From an uncultured Gammaproteobacteria bacterium (GTDB taxonomy: Bacteria > Pseudomonadota > Gammaproteobacteria > PS1 > Pseudothioglobaceae), in NCBI GenBank assembly GCA_902512305.1, contig CABXIU010000001.1, positions 1-64,000 on the forward strand: a stretch of DNA of 64,000 nucleotides. Reading direction: 5' to 3'. The first letter of the stretch is position 1. Every line of letters begins with the position of its first letter. Positions 16,179 to 26,255 of this stretch are shown piece by piece. The position numbers and the translations under genes were made by a program. The notes under the pieces are model-generated. The model did no database searches and had not been told where the DNA came from. It saw only the letters and a list, made by a program, of their open reading frames with translations.

Positions 16179-17552
16179 CTATAAAGCGTCTGCTGAAATA
16201 CCACTAGATTCAAGCCATTTTTTAAACTTTTCTTGAATTTTAATGAGCTCTGCATCGTTATTTGCTTCAAAGCGTAAAACTAAGCAAGGCGTTGTATTTG
16301 AGGGTCTAACGAGACCCCAGTAATTCTCATAGTCGACTCTAAAGCCATCTATGGTATTAATGCTAGCGCCAGGAAAATCTATGTTACTTGATAGAGAGTC
16401 CATGGCTTCGTACTGTTGGCCATGCTCTTTAAAATTAATGTTTATTTCTGATGTGCTTATATTTGCCGGTAATTCATTAAAAATCTCTGAGCAAGACTTG
16501 TCACTTTTTGATATTATTTCTAAAAGCCTTGCTGCAGTATATAGGGCATCATCAAAGCCATACCAACGCTCCTTAAAAAAGATATGTCCGGACATTTCTC
16601 CTGCAAGCTCTGCATTCGTTTCCTTTAATTTTTTCTTAATAAAGCTATGTCCAGTTCTAGATAGAATTGGATCACCTCCATTTTCTGAAATTACTTTAGG
16701 CAAGAGAGAAGTACATTTAACATCAAAGATAATTTTCGCTCCTTCCTTGCGGCTTAGCACGTCTTTTGCATAGAGCATCATTTGCCGATCAGCCCAAATT
16801 ACCTGACCTTTGTTGTCTACTACTCCCAACCTGTCACCATCACCATCAAAAGCAAGGCCAAGATCAGCTCCTGTATCGATTACCTCTTGAATGAGGTCCT
16901 CTAAATTTTCAGGTTTTGAGGGGTCCGGATGGTGATTAGGAAATCTACCATCAACCAGACAAAATAGTTTAGAAGTTTTTACTCCTAGAGCCTCAAATAG
17001 TTGAGGTGCTATATTTCCTGCAACACCATTTCCACAATCAATAACAACTTTAAGCTCTTTTTCTAATTGTATGTCAGATTTAATCGTGCCTATATAGTCC
17101 TGATCAATATTTATAGAAGTTGATGTTCCATGACCATTAGTGAAGTCATTTTCTAGAATTCTTTTATAAAGAGCTTGAATTCTTTCTGCAGAGAGAGTTT
17201 CTCCCGCAATCATAATCTTTAATCCATTATATTCAGCAGGGTTATGTGATCCAGTAATCATTACTCCCGATGAAGCTGCTTTAGTATGAGTCGCAAAATA
17301 AAGAACTGGAGAGGGAACCATTCCAATGTTGACTACGTGACATCCACTCTCTATAAGTCCGGAAATAAGCGCTTCAGAGAGTTCTGGGCCTGATAGTCGG
17401 CCGTCTCTTCCTACGACTACCCCTCTTTCACCATTTTGTATAGATTCAGCACCAACGGCTTTTCCAATAAGCTTAACAACATGAGGGGTTAATTCGGTTT
17501 GTACAATGCCTCTAATATCATATGCTTTAAAGATTGAACTAGCGATATTCAT
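16179..17552 (-). CDS. algC: Phosphomannomutase/phosphoglucomutase
   Basis: Alpha-D-phosphohexomutase interconverting hexose 1- and 6-phosphates for nucleotide-sugar and envelope polysaccharide synthesis. 457 residues in four domains. The phosphoserine loop TGSHNPAEYNGLK is near residue 98, the metal-binding DGDGDRLG near 232, and the sugar-binding GEMSGHIFF near 312. The C-terminal phosphate-binding loop has RPSNTTPCLVLRFEA. This is the AlgC/PMM-PGM type (about 460 residues), not the longer Pgm. The symbol is by family; manB or pgm are possible names. It precedes dmdA by 91 bases with no functional link evident. Confidence 0.9.
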   Translation of the reverse strand: MNIASSIFKAYDIRGIVQTELTPHVVKLIGKAVGAESIQNGERGVVVGRDGRLSGPELSEALISGLIESGCHVVNIGMVPSPVLYFATHTKAASSGVMITGSHNPAEYNGLKIMIAGETLSAERIQALYKRILENDFTNGHGTSTSINIDQDYIGTIKSDIQLEKELKVVIDCGNGVAGNIAPQLFEALGVKTSKLFCLVDGRFPNHHPDPSKPENLEDLIQEVIDTGADLGLAFDGDGDRLGVVDNKGQVIWADRQMMLYAKDVLSRKEGAKIIFDVKCTSLLPKVISENGGDPILSRTGHSFIKKKLKETNAELAGEMSGHIFFKERWYGFDDALYTAARLLEIISKSDKSCSEIFNELPANISTSEININFKEHGQQYEAMDSLSSNIDFPGASINTIDGFRVDYENYWGLVRPSNTTPCLVLRFEANNDAELIKIQEKFKKWLESSGISADAL

Positions 17553-17684
17553 TAAATTATTTGTTTAAATAGAAGAGGAATATTTTACAGTATCTAAAAA
17601 TGAAAAATATAACACGACCGACTTGGTTTCTTAAAGTTTTTTAAGGGATAATAAGAATCATAAATTTCACAAAAATGATATTTC

Positions 17685-20336
17685 ATGTCTGAAAAAGATA
17701 TCGACCCGCAAGAAACTATTGAATGGTTAGAAGCCTTTAGATCAGTTGCTCGTTTTGAGGGTAAAGATAGAGCTAAATACATTCTTCAAAAATTAATAGA
17801 TATGGCCCATGAAGATGGAATGGACCTTCCAGAAGGTGTGAATACAGCCTATTTAAACTCAATTCCAGTCGAAAAAGAGAGCGAGTTAGTTGTAATGCAT
17901 GAAATTGAGCATCGTATTAAATCTATTATTCGCTGGAATGCAATGATTATGGTTGTTAAGGCTAACGAAGTTTCATCAGAGCTCGGTGGTCATATTGCTT
18001 CATTTGCTTCTAGTGCTACTTTGTATGAAGTTGGATTTAATCACTTTTATCGAGGTAAAAACTTAGATCAAGGCGCTGATCTAATATTTTTTCAAGGTCA
18101 TATTGCTCCCGGAATATATTCAAGGGCTTATCTTGAAGGAAGAATTTCTGAAGATCAAATACTAAACTTTAGACAAGAAGCTAATAAAGAAGGTCTATCT
18201 TCATACCCGCACCCATGGTTAATGCCAGATTTTTGGGAGTTTCCGACTGTTTCAATGGGCCTAGGTCCGATTATGTCAATATTTCAAGCTCGCTTTATGA
18301 AGTATTTGCAACATCGAGACATTATTAAAACTGATAAGAGAACTGTATGGGCTTATATAGGAGATGGTGAAACTGACGAACCTGAGTCTCTTGGCGCTAT
18401 ATCCCTTGCAGGAAGAGAAAAACTCGATAACCTTATATTTGTCATAAATTGTAATCTTCAGCGTCTAGATGGGCCTGTTCGAGGCAATGGCAAGATTATT
18501 CAAGAACTAGAGGGGATGTTTCGAGGGGCAGGCTGGAATGTTATTAAAGTTATTTGGGGTAGGGGATGGGATAAGCTTCTCGCAAATGATACGTCTGGAC
18601 TTCTTAAGCAAAGAATGGAGGAAGTTGTTGATGGAGAATATCAAGCCTATAAAGCAAAAGATGGTGCTTATGTTCGTAAACACTTTTTCGGAAAATACCC
18701 AGAAACTCTTAAACTTGTTGAGGATATGTCAGATGATGAAATTTATGCCTTAACTCGTGGCGGACATGATCCAAATAAAGTGTATCAAGCTTATAAGGCT
18801 GCCAAAGAGCACAAAGGTCAGCCAACAGTTATTTTGGCTAAGACTGTTAAGGGTTATGGAATGGGTGAAGCTGGAGAGGGCAAAAATACGACTCACAGTC
18901 AAAAAAAATTAGGTGTAGATGCGCTTGTTCGTGTAGCCCAAAGGTTTGATATCCCTGTAACTAAAAAAGATGCTGAGGAATTAAATTTTTACAAACCTCC
19001 TGAAGATAGTGAAGAGTTAACTTATTTAAGAGAGAGAAGAGAGGCTTTAGGAGGGTATCTACCTTCAAGAAGTTTTGAGCTAGAGTCTTTTAATATTCCT
19101 AAATTGAATACTTTTGAGTCTCTCTTAAAGTCAACTGAGGAAAAAGAGATGTCCAGTACTATGGCATTTGTTCGCTTCTTATCCCTTTTAATTAGAGATA
19201 AAGAAATTGGCCCAAGAGTAGTCCCTATTGTGCCTGATGAAGCAAGAACCTTTGGAATGGAGGGACTTTTTAGACAAATGGGTATCTATTCATCATCTGG
19301 CCAGCTTTATGAGCCAGAAGACTCAGATAAGGTAATGTGGTACAAAGAGGATATTAAAGGTCAAGTCTTACAAGAGGGTATTAACGAAGCTGGAGCAATT
19401 TCAGACTGGATTGCAGCTGCAACAGCTTATGCCTCACATAATGTAACAATGATTCCTTTTTATATATATTACTCAAAGTTTGGCTTTCAAAGGGTTGGTG
19501 ACCTAGCTTGGGCTGCGGGTGATATGCAAGCCAAGGGTTTTTTAATGGGCGGTACAGCTGGAAGAACAACTCTTGCTGGTGAGGGATTGCAACACCAAGA
19601 TGGTGATTCATTAATTGTTGCTAACACTATACCGAATTGTATTTCTTATGATCCTACCTATGCATATGAACTTGCAGTCATTCTTCGAGATGGCATGAGA
19701 CGTATGTATGAGAACATGGAAAATATTTTCTATTACATTACCCTTATGAATGAGAATTATCCTCATCCAGGGATGCCTAAAGGGGTCGAAGAAGGGATTA
19801 TTAAAGGAATATACCCTTTGAAAACTGTAGGTAAATCCAAAATAGAGGTGCAATTACTTGGAAGTGGTGCAATCCTCAGAGAGGTTGAGAAAGCCGCTGA
19901 AATGCTTGAAAAAGATTGGGGAATTATGTCTCATATTTGGAGTGTAACGAGTTTTAATGAAGTTACCCGAGAAGCTCAGCTTATTGATCGAAAGAATCTA
20001 TACAGTAAAGCCAAAACTAAAAAAGTTCCGTATATTACTGAATGTTTAAGCAAATCAAAAGGCCCTGCAATAGCTGCAACTGATTACATGAGAAATTATG
20101 CTGAACAGGTCCGTAAATATGTTCCATGTCGTTATGAAGTTTTGGGTACTGATGGATTTGGAAGGTCTGATTCCCGTCAAGAGCTTAGATACTTTTTTGA
20201 AGTGAATGCCGATTATATTACCTATGCCACCCTAAGTGCTTTGGTAGCTGAGGGTAGCTTAGATACTAAAATTTTAAGTAAGGCAGCCAAAAAACTTAAT
20301 ATTGATGCTGGTAAGTCTAATCCAATGCATACTTAG
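17685..20336 (+). CDS. aceE: Pyruvate dehydrogenase E1 component, homodimeric
   Basis: Thiamine-diphosphate E1 of the pyruvate dehydrogenase complex, decarboxylating pyruvate and acetylating the E2 lipoyl groups. 883 residues, as in the enterobacterial homodimeric form (887). An N-terminal E2-binding segment (DPQETIEWLEAFRSV) is followed by the TPP motif YIGDGETDEPES...FVINCNLQRLDGPVRGNGKI (about 220-265) and the transketolase-like C-terminal domains. aceF and lpd, normally next door, are absent; a HopJ-family gene follows 6 bases later instead. No Shine-Dalgarno sequence is visible before the ATG. Confidence 0.97.
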   Translation: MSEKDIDPQETIEWLEAFRSVARFEGKDRAKYILQKLIDMAHEDGMDLPEGVNTAYLNSIPVEKESELVVMHEIEHRIKSIIRWNAMIMVVKANEVSSELGGHIASFASSATLYEVGFNHFYRGKNLDQGADLIFFQGHIAPGIYSRAYLEGRISEDQILNFRQEANKEGLSSYPHPWLMPDFWEFPTVSMGLGPIMSIFQARFMKYLQHRDIIKTDKRTVWAYIGDGETDEPESLGAISLAGREKLDNLIFVINCNLQRLDGPVRGNGKIIQELEGMFRGAGWNVIKVIWGRGWDKLLANDTSGLLKQRMEEVVDGEYQAYKAKDGAYVRKHFFGKYPETLKLVEDMSDDEIYALTRGGHDPNKVYQAYKAAKEHKGQPTVILAKTVKGYGMGEAGEGKNTTHSQKKLGVDALVRVAQRFDIPVTKKDAEELNFYKPPEDSEELTYLRERREALGGYLPSRSFELESFNIPKLNTFESLLKSTEEKEMSSTMAFVRFLSLLIRDKEIGPRVVPIVPDEARTFGMEGLFRQMGIYSSSGQLYEPEDSDKVMWYKEDIKGQVLQEGINEAGAISDWIAAATAYASHNVTMIPFYIYYSKFGFQRVGDLAWAAGDMQAKGFLMGGTAGRTTLAGEGLQHQDGDSLIVANTIPNCISYDPTYAYELAVILRDGMRRMYENMENIFYYITLMNENYPHPGMPKGVEEGIIKGIYPLKTVGKSKIEVQLLGSGAILREVEKAAEMLEKDWGIMSHIWSVTSFNEVTREAQLIDRKNLYSKAKTKKVPYITECLSKSKGPAIAATDYMRNYAEQVRKYVPCRYEVLGTDGFGRSDSRQELRYFFEVNADYITYATLSALVAEGSLDTKILSKAAKKLNIDAGKSNPMHT

Positions 20337-20342
20337 GATTTA

Positions 20343-20687
20343 ATGAATACTAAGCAGTACCTTAACAAAATTAAATCAGGAGAAAAATTAAAGTTTTCTG
20401 ATTTTATTGAATTAATAGATAGAGAGTATAGCTTTTCAAATATTGCATTTGAAAATGGAGAAATCATTAATTCAAAAAATGAGAATCAGGGTTCAGCCAA
20501 AGTATTCTGTTTTGGCCATATGCATTCACTCTCTGAATCAGAAGTGCTTAATTGCTTCGCAGAGCATTACCAGTCAGTAATGGAAAGTCCTGAGGATGAA
20601 GATTCGCATCTAAATATTCGTAGTTTTATACTCCATGGTTGGAAGGGGCTTTTAATTGATTTTGATGCATTAAAAATTAATAGTTAA
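20343..20687 (+). CDS. HopJ-family protein
   Basis: 114 residues resembling the HopJ 'type III effector' family (Pfam HopJ), which is widespread in non-pathogenic bacteria and therefore unlikely to be a true effector. Recognised blocks are SFSNIAFENGEI, AKVFCFGHMHSLSESEVLNCFAEHY and SHLNIRSFILHGWKGL. No signal peptide or membrane segment. It sits 6 bases behind aceE and 4 before an MFS gene, so the three probably form one transcript. Molecular function is unknown. Confidence 0.8.
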   Translation: MNTKQYLNKIKSGEKLKFSDFIELIDREYSFSNIAFENGEIINSKNENQGSAKVFCFGHMHSLSESEVLNCFAEHYQSVMESPEDEDSHLNIRSFILHGWKGLLIDFDALKINS

Positions 20688-20691
20688 TCAC

Positions 20692-21867
20692 ATGGAAAAA
20701 AAAATTTCTCTAGAGCAGAGTAATGCATTTAATAAAGGAGTTTATGCAACACTCTTAGGAGCATTCCTAGTCTTATTTCAAATTGGAATCTATTTTGTTT
20801 ATATTCCATGGAATGCTGAAAGACTTCAAATTACAGAAGCCGAAATTGGAATTGGATTGTTTGCATTTGGACTATTAAATTTGATTGGTAATCAGATTTC
20901 AGGTCGACTGATTGTTCCTAAAATTGGAACTAAAAATTCCATCGTTATTGGCCTTTTAGGTATCGCCTATTGTCCATTATTTTTAATCTTAGCGCCAAGC
21001 TATTATTGGTTTTTGATTGCCTCTATGCCTTTAGGTTTTTTTGTGGGACTTTTTAGCCCGTCATCTCAATCACAAATATCAATGATAGAGAGTAAAACGT
21101 CTCGAGTACTAACCCCTCTTTATCATGCAGCCTTTAGTTTTGGATCATTGGCGGGTGCATTTAGTGCATTTTTTACTATCAGATATGTTGATAGTCCCAT
21201 ATTGATATTCTCAATTACTGGTTCTGTACTGATCTTAGGAGCATTGTTAATCAATAAAATTGGACTGGACAAATCTTTTGAAGATCTCGAAAAAACTCCA
21301 AAATTTAAACTACCAAAAAATACAATACTAATATTAGGTATTTTAATGATGCTTAATTATGCAACGATGGGGATTATTCTAGATTGGTCAGCTCTATGGT
21401 TAACAAAGGATTTACTGGTTCCCTTATATCTCGGTGGTGCAATCATTTTTGCATTTAATATTGGTGAAATATTAGCTAGATTAATGGCTTCAAAAATGAT
21501 TAATAAATATAGTGAGCAACTTGTTGGCGGCTACTTAAGTATAGCCTCTGGATTAATTTTGTTTGTTTCAATAATGAGCTCTAACTTCTATATTATTGTT
21601 ATTGGAGTGTTGCTTTTTGGCTTTGGAACTGCAAATTTTATTGCAGTTATATATAGGCAAGCGATAAGGATTACTGATGAACCAATCAATCTTACAGTTG
21701 CAAATTTAGTTACCCTTGGTTTTTCCGGTTTTATTTTTGGACCTGCCTTAGTAGGCTACTTGGCAGAATTTTTGAGTCTGACTTTCAATATGTATTTATT
21801 AAGTGTTGTATGGGGATTAAATGGGGTTGCCTTATTGATTATGATGAGGCGATTAGGTTATAAGTAG
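20692..21867 (+). CDS. MFS transporter (YbjJ/FucP-like)
   Basis: 391-residue inner-membrane protein with about twelve hydrophobic helices in two halves split by a charged loop near residues 190-207 (DKSFEDLEKTPKFKLPKN). The spacing and the Gly-rich helices (GLFAFGLLNLIGNQISGRL, MPLGFFVGLFSPSSQ) fit the YbjJ/fucose-permease-like branch of the major facilitator superfamily. Substrate and direction are unknown. It is closely spaced behind the HopJ gene and converges on the GCS2-family gene with 3 bases between. Confidence 0.8.
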   Translation: MEKKISLEQSNAFNKGVYATLLGAFLVLFQIGIYFVYIPWNAERLQITEAEIGIGLFAFGLLNLIGNQISGRLIVPKIGTKNSIVIGLLGIAYCPLFLILAPSYYWFLIASMPLGFFVGLFSPSSQSQISMIESKTSRVLTPLYHAAFSFGSLAGAFSAFFTIRYVDSPILIFSITGSVLILGALLINKIGLDKSFEDLEKTPKFKLPKNTILILGILMMLNYATMGIILDWSALWLTKDLLVPLYLGGAIIFAFNIGEILARLMASKMINKYSEQLVGGYLSIASGLILFVSIMSSNFYIIVIGVLLFGFGTANFIAVIYRQAIRITDEPINLTVANLVTLGFSGFIFGPALVGYLAEFLSLTFNMYLLSVVWGLNGVALLIMMRRLGYK

Positions 21868-21870
21868 TGT

Positions 21871-23007
21871 CTATAAATTTGCAGCAGTTTCGTTAATAAG
21901 CATATCGACCACATCATTTAGTGCTTCATCTTTATTTTTACCTGTAGCAATGGATGATTCGTATGTTTTAAGTTGTCGATGAGCGCTTGTTCCACGTTTC
22001 AATATATTTTTCGCATCCATTACTTCTTTATCACATCCAAGAACTTTTGCATCCTCAATTGAAATTTCTATAAATTCATCTAATAATTCTTCAAATGGAA
22101 CAATACTGCCTTTGCCAAAATCAATTAGACCTTCATCGAAACTATAGCGCATTGCACGCCAACGATTCTCCCTAATAAGCATAGAGCTATATTCACGCCA
22201 ACGCTGATTTTTCATTCTTAGGCGGTAAAGAGCACGTAATGTAGAAACAACGAGAGCTGCGAGTGAAATTGCATCATCTATCCTTGTGCATACATCCATA
22301 ATGCGAGTTTCAAGTGTTGGATATTTTGCACTTGGCCTGATATCCCACCAAATCTTAGTTGAATCTTCCATGACGCCAGCATTAGTTAAGATCTCAATAT
22401 GTCGTTTGTAGTCAGAAAAACTCTGGAATTCTGTAGGAATGCCTGTTCTTGGCAGATTATCAAATATTGTTAGACGATAACTTTTAAGTCCAGTATCTTC
22501 TCCATTCCAAAATGGAGATGAACATGATAATGAGAGTAGATGAGGAAGAAAATAAGCAAGCTGACTCATCAGATCAATGCGCAATTCATCGTCATTAATA
22601 CCAACGTGGACATGCATCCCACAGATAAGCATTCTTCGAGCTACCGCCTGCATCTCCCTTGTTAGTAATTCATAGCGATCTTTTGGTGTTTGTTCCTGCT
22701 CAGACCAACGACTAAATGGGTGAGTTGAGCAGGCAATCGGAGCTAATCCATATCGAGCTGTTACTTCTACTATATTTTTACGTAATCTTGAGAGATCCTC
22801 ACGAGCCTCTTGTATGTTGTTACATACTTTTGTACCAATTTCAATTTGTGAAAGTAGAAGCTCATTGGTAACTTGATTGCCGAGAAGCTCTTTACACTCT
22901 TTCAATAAAGATTTTGGAGGGTTTATAGCAAGACTTCGCGTAGTCTTATCAACTAAAAGATATTCTTCCTCTATGCCTATTGAGAATTGTGGTATTTCAA
23001 GACTCAT
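21871..23007 (-). CDS. Carboxylate-amine ligase, GCS2 family (YbdK-like)
   Basis: 378 residues of the glutamate-cysteine ligase type 2 superfamily. It starts FSIGIEEEYLLVD (Mg/ATP-binding Glu cluster, about 8-20) and contains MLICGMHVHVGI and WWDIRPSAKYPTLETRIMD, all standard for the YbdK group. Such proteins ligate amino groups to a carboxylate with ATP; E. coli YbdK has only weak gamma-glutamylcysteine ligase activity, so calling this gshA would be unsafe. The ATG overlaps the stop of the upstream N-formylglutamate amidohydrolase-like gene by 4 bases, implying a shared job. Confidence 0.85.
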   Translation of the reverse strand: MSLEIPQFSIGIEEEYLLVDKTTRSLAINPPKSLLKECKELLGNQVTNELLLSQIEIGTKVCNNIQEAREDLSRLRKNIVEVTARYGLAPIACSTHPFSRWSEQEQTPKDRYELLTREMQAVARRMLICGMHVHVGINDDELRIDLMSQLAYFLPHLLSLSCSSPFWNGEDTGLKSYRLTIFDNLPRTGIPTEFQSFSDYKRHIEILTNAGVMEDSTKIWWDIRPSAKYPTLETRIMDVCTRIDDAISLAALVVSTLRALYRLRMKNQRWREYSSMLIRENRWRAMRYSFDEGLIDFGKGSIVPFEELLDEFIEISIEDAKVLGCDKEVMDAKNILKRGTSAHRQLKTYESSIATGKNKDEALNDVVDMLINETAANL

Positions 23008-23822
23008 CTTAAAGATTTCTTAATTTGAATATTGTTAGATGTATTGGTCAATACAAGTGAACTAATTACTTCGTGTAGGGTATTTGATAATCGCATAATA
23101 CCATCATCATGATTGATAAGATCTTGTCTAATTTCAATTCCAACATGAGGTAGACCAATTGATTCAGCGTGATAATCTAATGTAAAGTCTTCAGGATCTT
23201 TTCCTGAATATGGCTTGTTATCACCCACCAAAAAACCTGCATCTTTAAGTTTATTTATAAAGATTTTTGCAGTAGTTGGATCTTTATCCCAAAGAACTCC
23301 AACTTCCCATTCTCTTTTATTACCATTAAACACAGGAGTAAAGCTATGAATAGAGATAATTAATGGACTAGGATTCTCTCTCTTGAGTCGAGAAATTTGA
23401 GCATCGATAGCATTGTGATATGGCCAATAAATTTCAGATTCTCTAATCTCTTTATTAATGCTATTGAGATTTTGATTGCCAGGTATATCAATACCATCAC
23501 TTTTATCAAGGTAGGCGCTGTTATCTGAGAGATTACGATTACAATCAATAACCAATCGCGAATATTGACATAGGATTGCAGTGACATTAAGTTTTTTTGC
23601 AAGGCTCTCTGTAGTAGCTCTTGAGCCAATGTCAAATGTTATATGACTAACTCTGTCTAAATAATCAAGACCCATTGTTCCGAGTGATTTTGGGAATCTA
23701 TTACTAGCATGATCACAAACAAGAAGTACCGGAGTAATTGAATTTGGATTAAGAGTCGCATAAGATGAAGTTTCATCTAAAGACAACAGAGTTTTTCTAA
23801 TTTCAGAACTATTTGCTTTCAA
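23004..23822 (-). CDS. N-formylglutamate amidohydrolase-family protein
   Basis: 272-residue metal-dependent amidohydrolase of the HutG/FGase fold (zinc carboxypeptidase-like). Visible motifs are LLVCDHASNRFPKSLG (about 32-47), LIISIHSFTPVFNG (metal-ligand His-x-x-x-P, about 148-161) and HVGIEIRQDLI near 225. Known members hydrolyse N-formylglutamate in histidine breakdown, but no hut genes are present. The pairing with a GCS2 ligase recurs in other proteobacteria and points to an amide/peptide metabolite made and cleaved by this pair. Substrate unassigned. Confidence 0.82.
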   Translation of the reverse strand: MKANSSEIRKTLLSLDETSSYATLNPNSITPVLLVCDHASNRFPKSLGTMGLDYLDRVSHITFDIGSRATTESLAKKLNVTAILCQYSRLVIDCNRNLSDNSAYLDKSDGIDIPGNQNLNSINKEIRESEIYWPYHNAIDAQISRLKRENPSPLIISIHSFTPVFNGNKREWEVGVLWDKDPTTAKIFINKLKDAGFLVGDNKPYSGKDPEDFTLDYHAESIGLPHVGIEIRQDLINHDDGIMRLSNTLHEVISSLVLTNTSNNIQIKKSLR

Positions 23823-23887
23823 TATGCGATGCTTTTTGTCAATTGCTTTAATGATATACCAATTAAATTACTAAAACTATAATATAA

Positions 23888-24094
23888 CTAGTAGTGTGGA
23901 GGCTTGTTATCTTTTTCCGATAGATTGGGTTGAGATTCAGATTGACTTATTATTTTTTCATTTGTTTCCTTAATCTTTGAATTGAGCTGTTCCAGTTTCT
24001 CGCCTTGACGAAATACAACCATATTCAGCTCATCAATCATCTTTTGAAGAAAAGCAATTTTTTCTTCCAGTTCGACTATTTTCTCTTCTGACAT
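23888..24094 (-). CDS. slyX: SlyX family protein
   Basis: 68-residue coiled-coil protein. Residues 1-50 form heptads (IVELEEKIAFLQKMIDELN), and the C-terminus ends in the family's conserved PPHY. E. coli SlyX is of unknown function next to slyD. The ATG lies only 14 bases beyond the T-tract of the pnp terminator, with no room for an obvious separate promoter, so expression may rely on readthrough from pnp. Confidence 0.85.
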   Translation of the reverse strand: MSEEKIVELEEKIAFLQKMIDELNMVVFRQGEKLEQLNSKIKETNEKIISQSESQPNLSEKDNKPPHY

Positions 24095-24107
24095 AATTTT
24101 TTACCAA

Positions 24108-24133
24108 ATAAAAAAGCCACCCTGCGGTGGCTT
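24108..24133 (-). terminator. pnp intrinsic terminator
   Basis: On the minus strand AAGCCACC / GGTGGCTT forms an 8-bp stem around a four-base loop, followed by a run of T's and ATTT. It lies immediately after the pnp stop codon and before slyX. Confidence 0.9.
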
Positions 24134-24136
24134 AGT

Positions 24137-26230
24137 TTATGACTTTTCTATTAATACCTTTCTAGAAAGTTTAATTCGTCCTCGATCAATTCCAAGAACC
24201 TTGACTTCAACTTCTTCGCCTTCTTTAAGGTAGTCCTCAACTTTTTCCACTCTTTCGTGAGCAATTTCAGATACATGTAACAGACCATCTTGATTCGGCA
24301 TAATTGTTACAAAGGCACCAAATTCAACTATTTTGGCAACCTTGCCCGTATAGACTTTATTGACTTCTGGTACTGCGGTAACGTCTTTGACCATCTGAAC
24401 CGCCTTTTCAAAGCTTTCAGAATCATTAGCAAAAATGTTTACATTACCATCATCATCTACATCAACACTGGCTCCGGACTGAGAAACAATTCCTCTAATC
24501 GTCTCTCCACCTTTTCCAATAACATCTCTAATTTTATCAGTAGGTATTTTAATTACCTTGGTTTTAGGCGCATTTTTAGAGGCTTTATTTGGCTCTGAAA
24601 TGACCTGATTCATCTGACCTAGTATATTAAGTCTTGCATCTTTTGCCTGCTTGAGTGCTATTGACATAATGTCTTCTGTAATACCATCAATCTTGATATC
24701 CATTTGAAGGGCGTTAATACCTTTTGAAGTTCCAGCAACTTTAAAGTCCATATCGCCAAGATGATCCTCATCTCCAAGAATATCTGTTAACACAGTAAAG
24801 CGATCTTCATCTTTTACTAAGCCCATTGCAATTCCAGCAACAGGAGCTTTGAGAGGGACACCTGCATCCATTAATGAAAGTGATGATCCACAGACACTTG
24901 CCATTGAACTAGAGCCATTAGATTCAGTAATTTCTGACACTACACGAATCGTGTAAGGGAAGTCATCAAGATTAGGAAGGCAAGCTGAAATACCTCTTCT
25001 TGCAAGTCTTCCATGTCCTACTTCACGTCTTTTAACACCCATTACTCGTCCAGTTTCACCTACACAGTATGGAGGAAAATTGTAGTGAAGCATAAAGTGA
25101 TCCTCGATGCGATCATTTGATTCAAGTTTTTCGATTAACTGAGCATCTCTCTTTGAGCCTAGAGTGGTAACTACCAATGCCTGAGTTTCACCTCTTGTAA
25201 AAAGGGCCGAGCCATGAGTATTCTCTAGAACACTCGTTTCAATAGCAAGTTCTCTGACTGTTGAACTGTCTCTTCCGTCTATTCTAGGTTCTCCAGCTAA
25301 AATTCTTTCTCTTACAGTTGATTTCTCAATTTTTTTAATATAATTTTTAACCTCATCCTCACTTATAGATTCATCCTCGCTGACAAATTCTTCAACAGCA
25401 GCATCTTTAATTTCACCCATTTTTTCATAGCGCTCCATCTTATCAACTGTCTGATAAGCCTCAGAAATTTGGCTTTCGAATTTTGACTTAATAGATGCTA
25501 AAAGAGACTCATTTTCCTCTGGCGCAACCCATTCACGCGGCGATATACCAACTTCTTTGGAAAATTCAGCAACACTATCGATAACTACCTGAAATTGTTC
25601 GTGAGCATACATAACTGCCCCCAACATAACATCTTCTGATAGCTCGCTAGCCTCAGACTCAACCATAAGAACTGCATCTTTAGTTCCAGCTACAACCATA
25701 TCTAATTCAGAAGTCTTAAGATCAGAATATGAAGGATTAATCATATAGTTTCCATCTATATAGCCAACTCTAGCAGCTCCAATAGGTCCTTTAAATGGAA
25801 CGCCTGAGATTGCTAGGGCTGCCGATGTAGCAATCATTGCCAAAACATCAGGATCCACATTTTTATTCGAAGATATAACCTGAATCATCACTTGCACTTC
25901 ATTCATGTAGCCGTTTGGAAAGAGAGGGCGAATCGGGCGATCAATAAGGCGTGAGGTCAGTGTTTCTTTCTCACTAGGTCGTCCTTCCCTTTTAAGAAAA
26001 CCACCTGGGATCTTACCAGCAGCATATGTTTTCTCGATGTAGTCTACAGAAAGTGGAAAAAAAGACTGGCCTGGCTTGGCTTCTTTAGCTCCAACGACAC
26101 TAACTAGTACTTGGGTGTCATCCATACTTGCTAAAACAGCTCCATGAGCCTGTCTAGCAACTCTTCCTGTTTCAAATGAAATTTGGCTGTTACCAAACGT
26201 AAAACTTTTTTGAACTATATTCATGTCCAT
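24137..26230 (-). CDS. pnp: Polyribonucleotide nucleotidyltransferase (PNPase)
   Basis: Phosphorolytic 3'-5' exoribonuclease, a degradosome partner and cold-shock enzyme. 697 residues: two RNase PH-like domains (about 10-220 and 310-540; second-core [15 protein letters not shown]), the linker helical domain, a KH domain with [15 protein letters not shown] (about 560-575) and a C-terminal S1 domain ([20 protein letters not shown]). GGAG lies 7 bases before the chosen ATG; Met-3 is an alternative. rpsO, usually just upstream, is not present; instead a 327-base gene-free leader precedes it. Confidence 0.97.
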   Translation of the reverse strand: MDMNIVQKSFTFGNSQISFETGRVARQAHGAVLASMDDTQVLVSVVGAKEAKPGQSFFPLSVDYIEKTYAAGKIPGGFLKREGRPSEKETLTSRLIDRPIRPLFPNGYMNEVQVMIQVISSNKNVDPDVLAMIATSAALAISGVPFKGPIGAARVGYIDGNYMINPSYSDLKTSELDMVVAGTKDAVLMVESEASELSEDVMLGAVMYAHEQFQVVIDSVAEFSKEVGISPREWVAPEENESLLASIKSKFESQISEAYQTVDKMERYEKMGEIKDAAVEEFVSEDESISEDEVKNYIKKIEKSTVRERILAGEPRIDGRDSSTVRELAIETSVLENTHGSALFTRGETQALVVTTLGSKRDAQLIEKLESNDRIEDHFMLHYNFPPYCVGETGRVMGVKRREVGHGRLARRGISACLPNLDDFPYTIRVVSEITESNGSSSMASVCGSSLSLMDAGVPLKAPVAGIAMGLVKDEDRFTVLTDILGDEDHLGDMDFKVAGTSKGINALQMDIKIDGITEDIMSIALKQAKDARLNILGQMNQVISEPNKASKNAPKTKVIKIPTDKIRDVIGKGGETIRGIVSQSGASVDVDDDGNVNIFANDSESFEKAVQMVKDVTAVPEVNKVYTGKVAKIVEFGAFVTIMPNQDGLLHVSEIAHERVEKVEDYLKEGEEVEVKVLGIDRGRIKLSRKVLIEKS

Positions 26231-26255
26231 TGTGTTACTCCAATAAAATAAAAAG

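Noticed and set aside
20343..20687. Type III secretion effector role for the HopJ-family gene
   Set aside because: The family is common in non-pathogens, there are no secretion genes here, and it follows aceE in an apparent operon.
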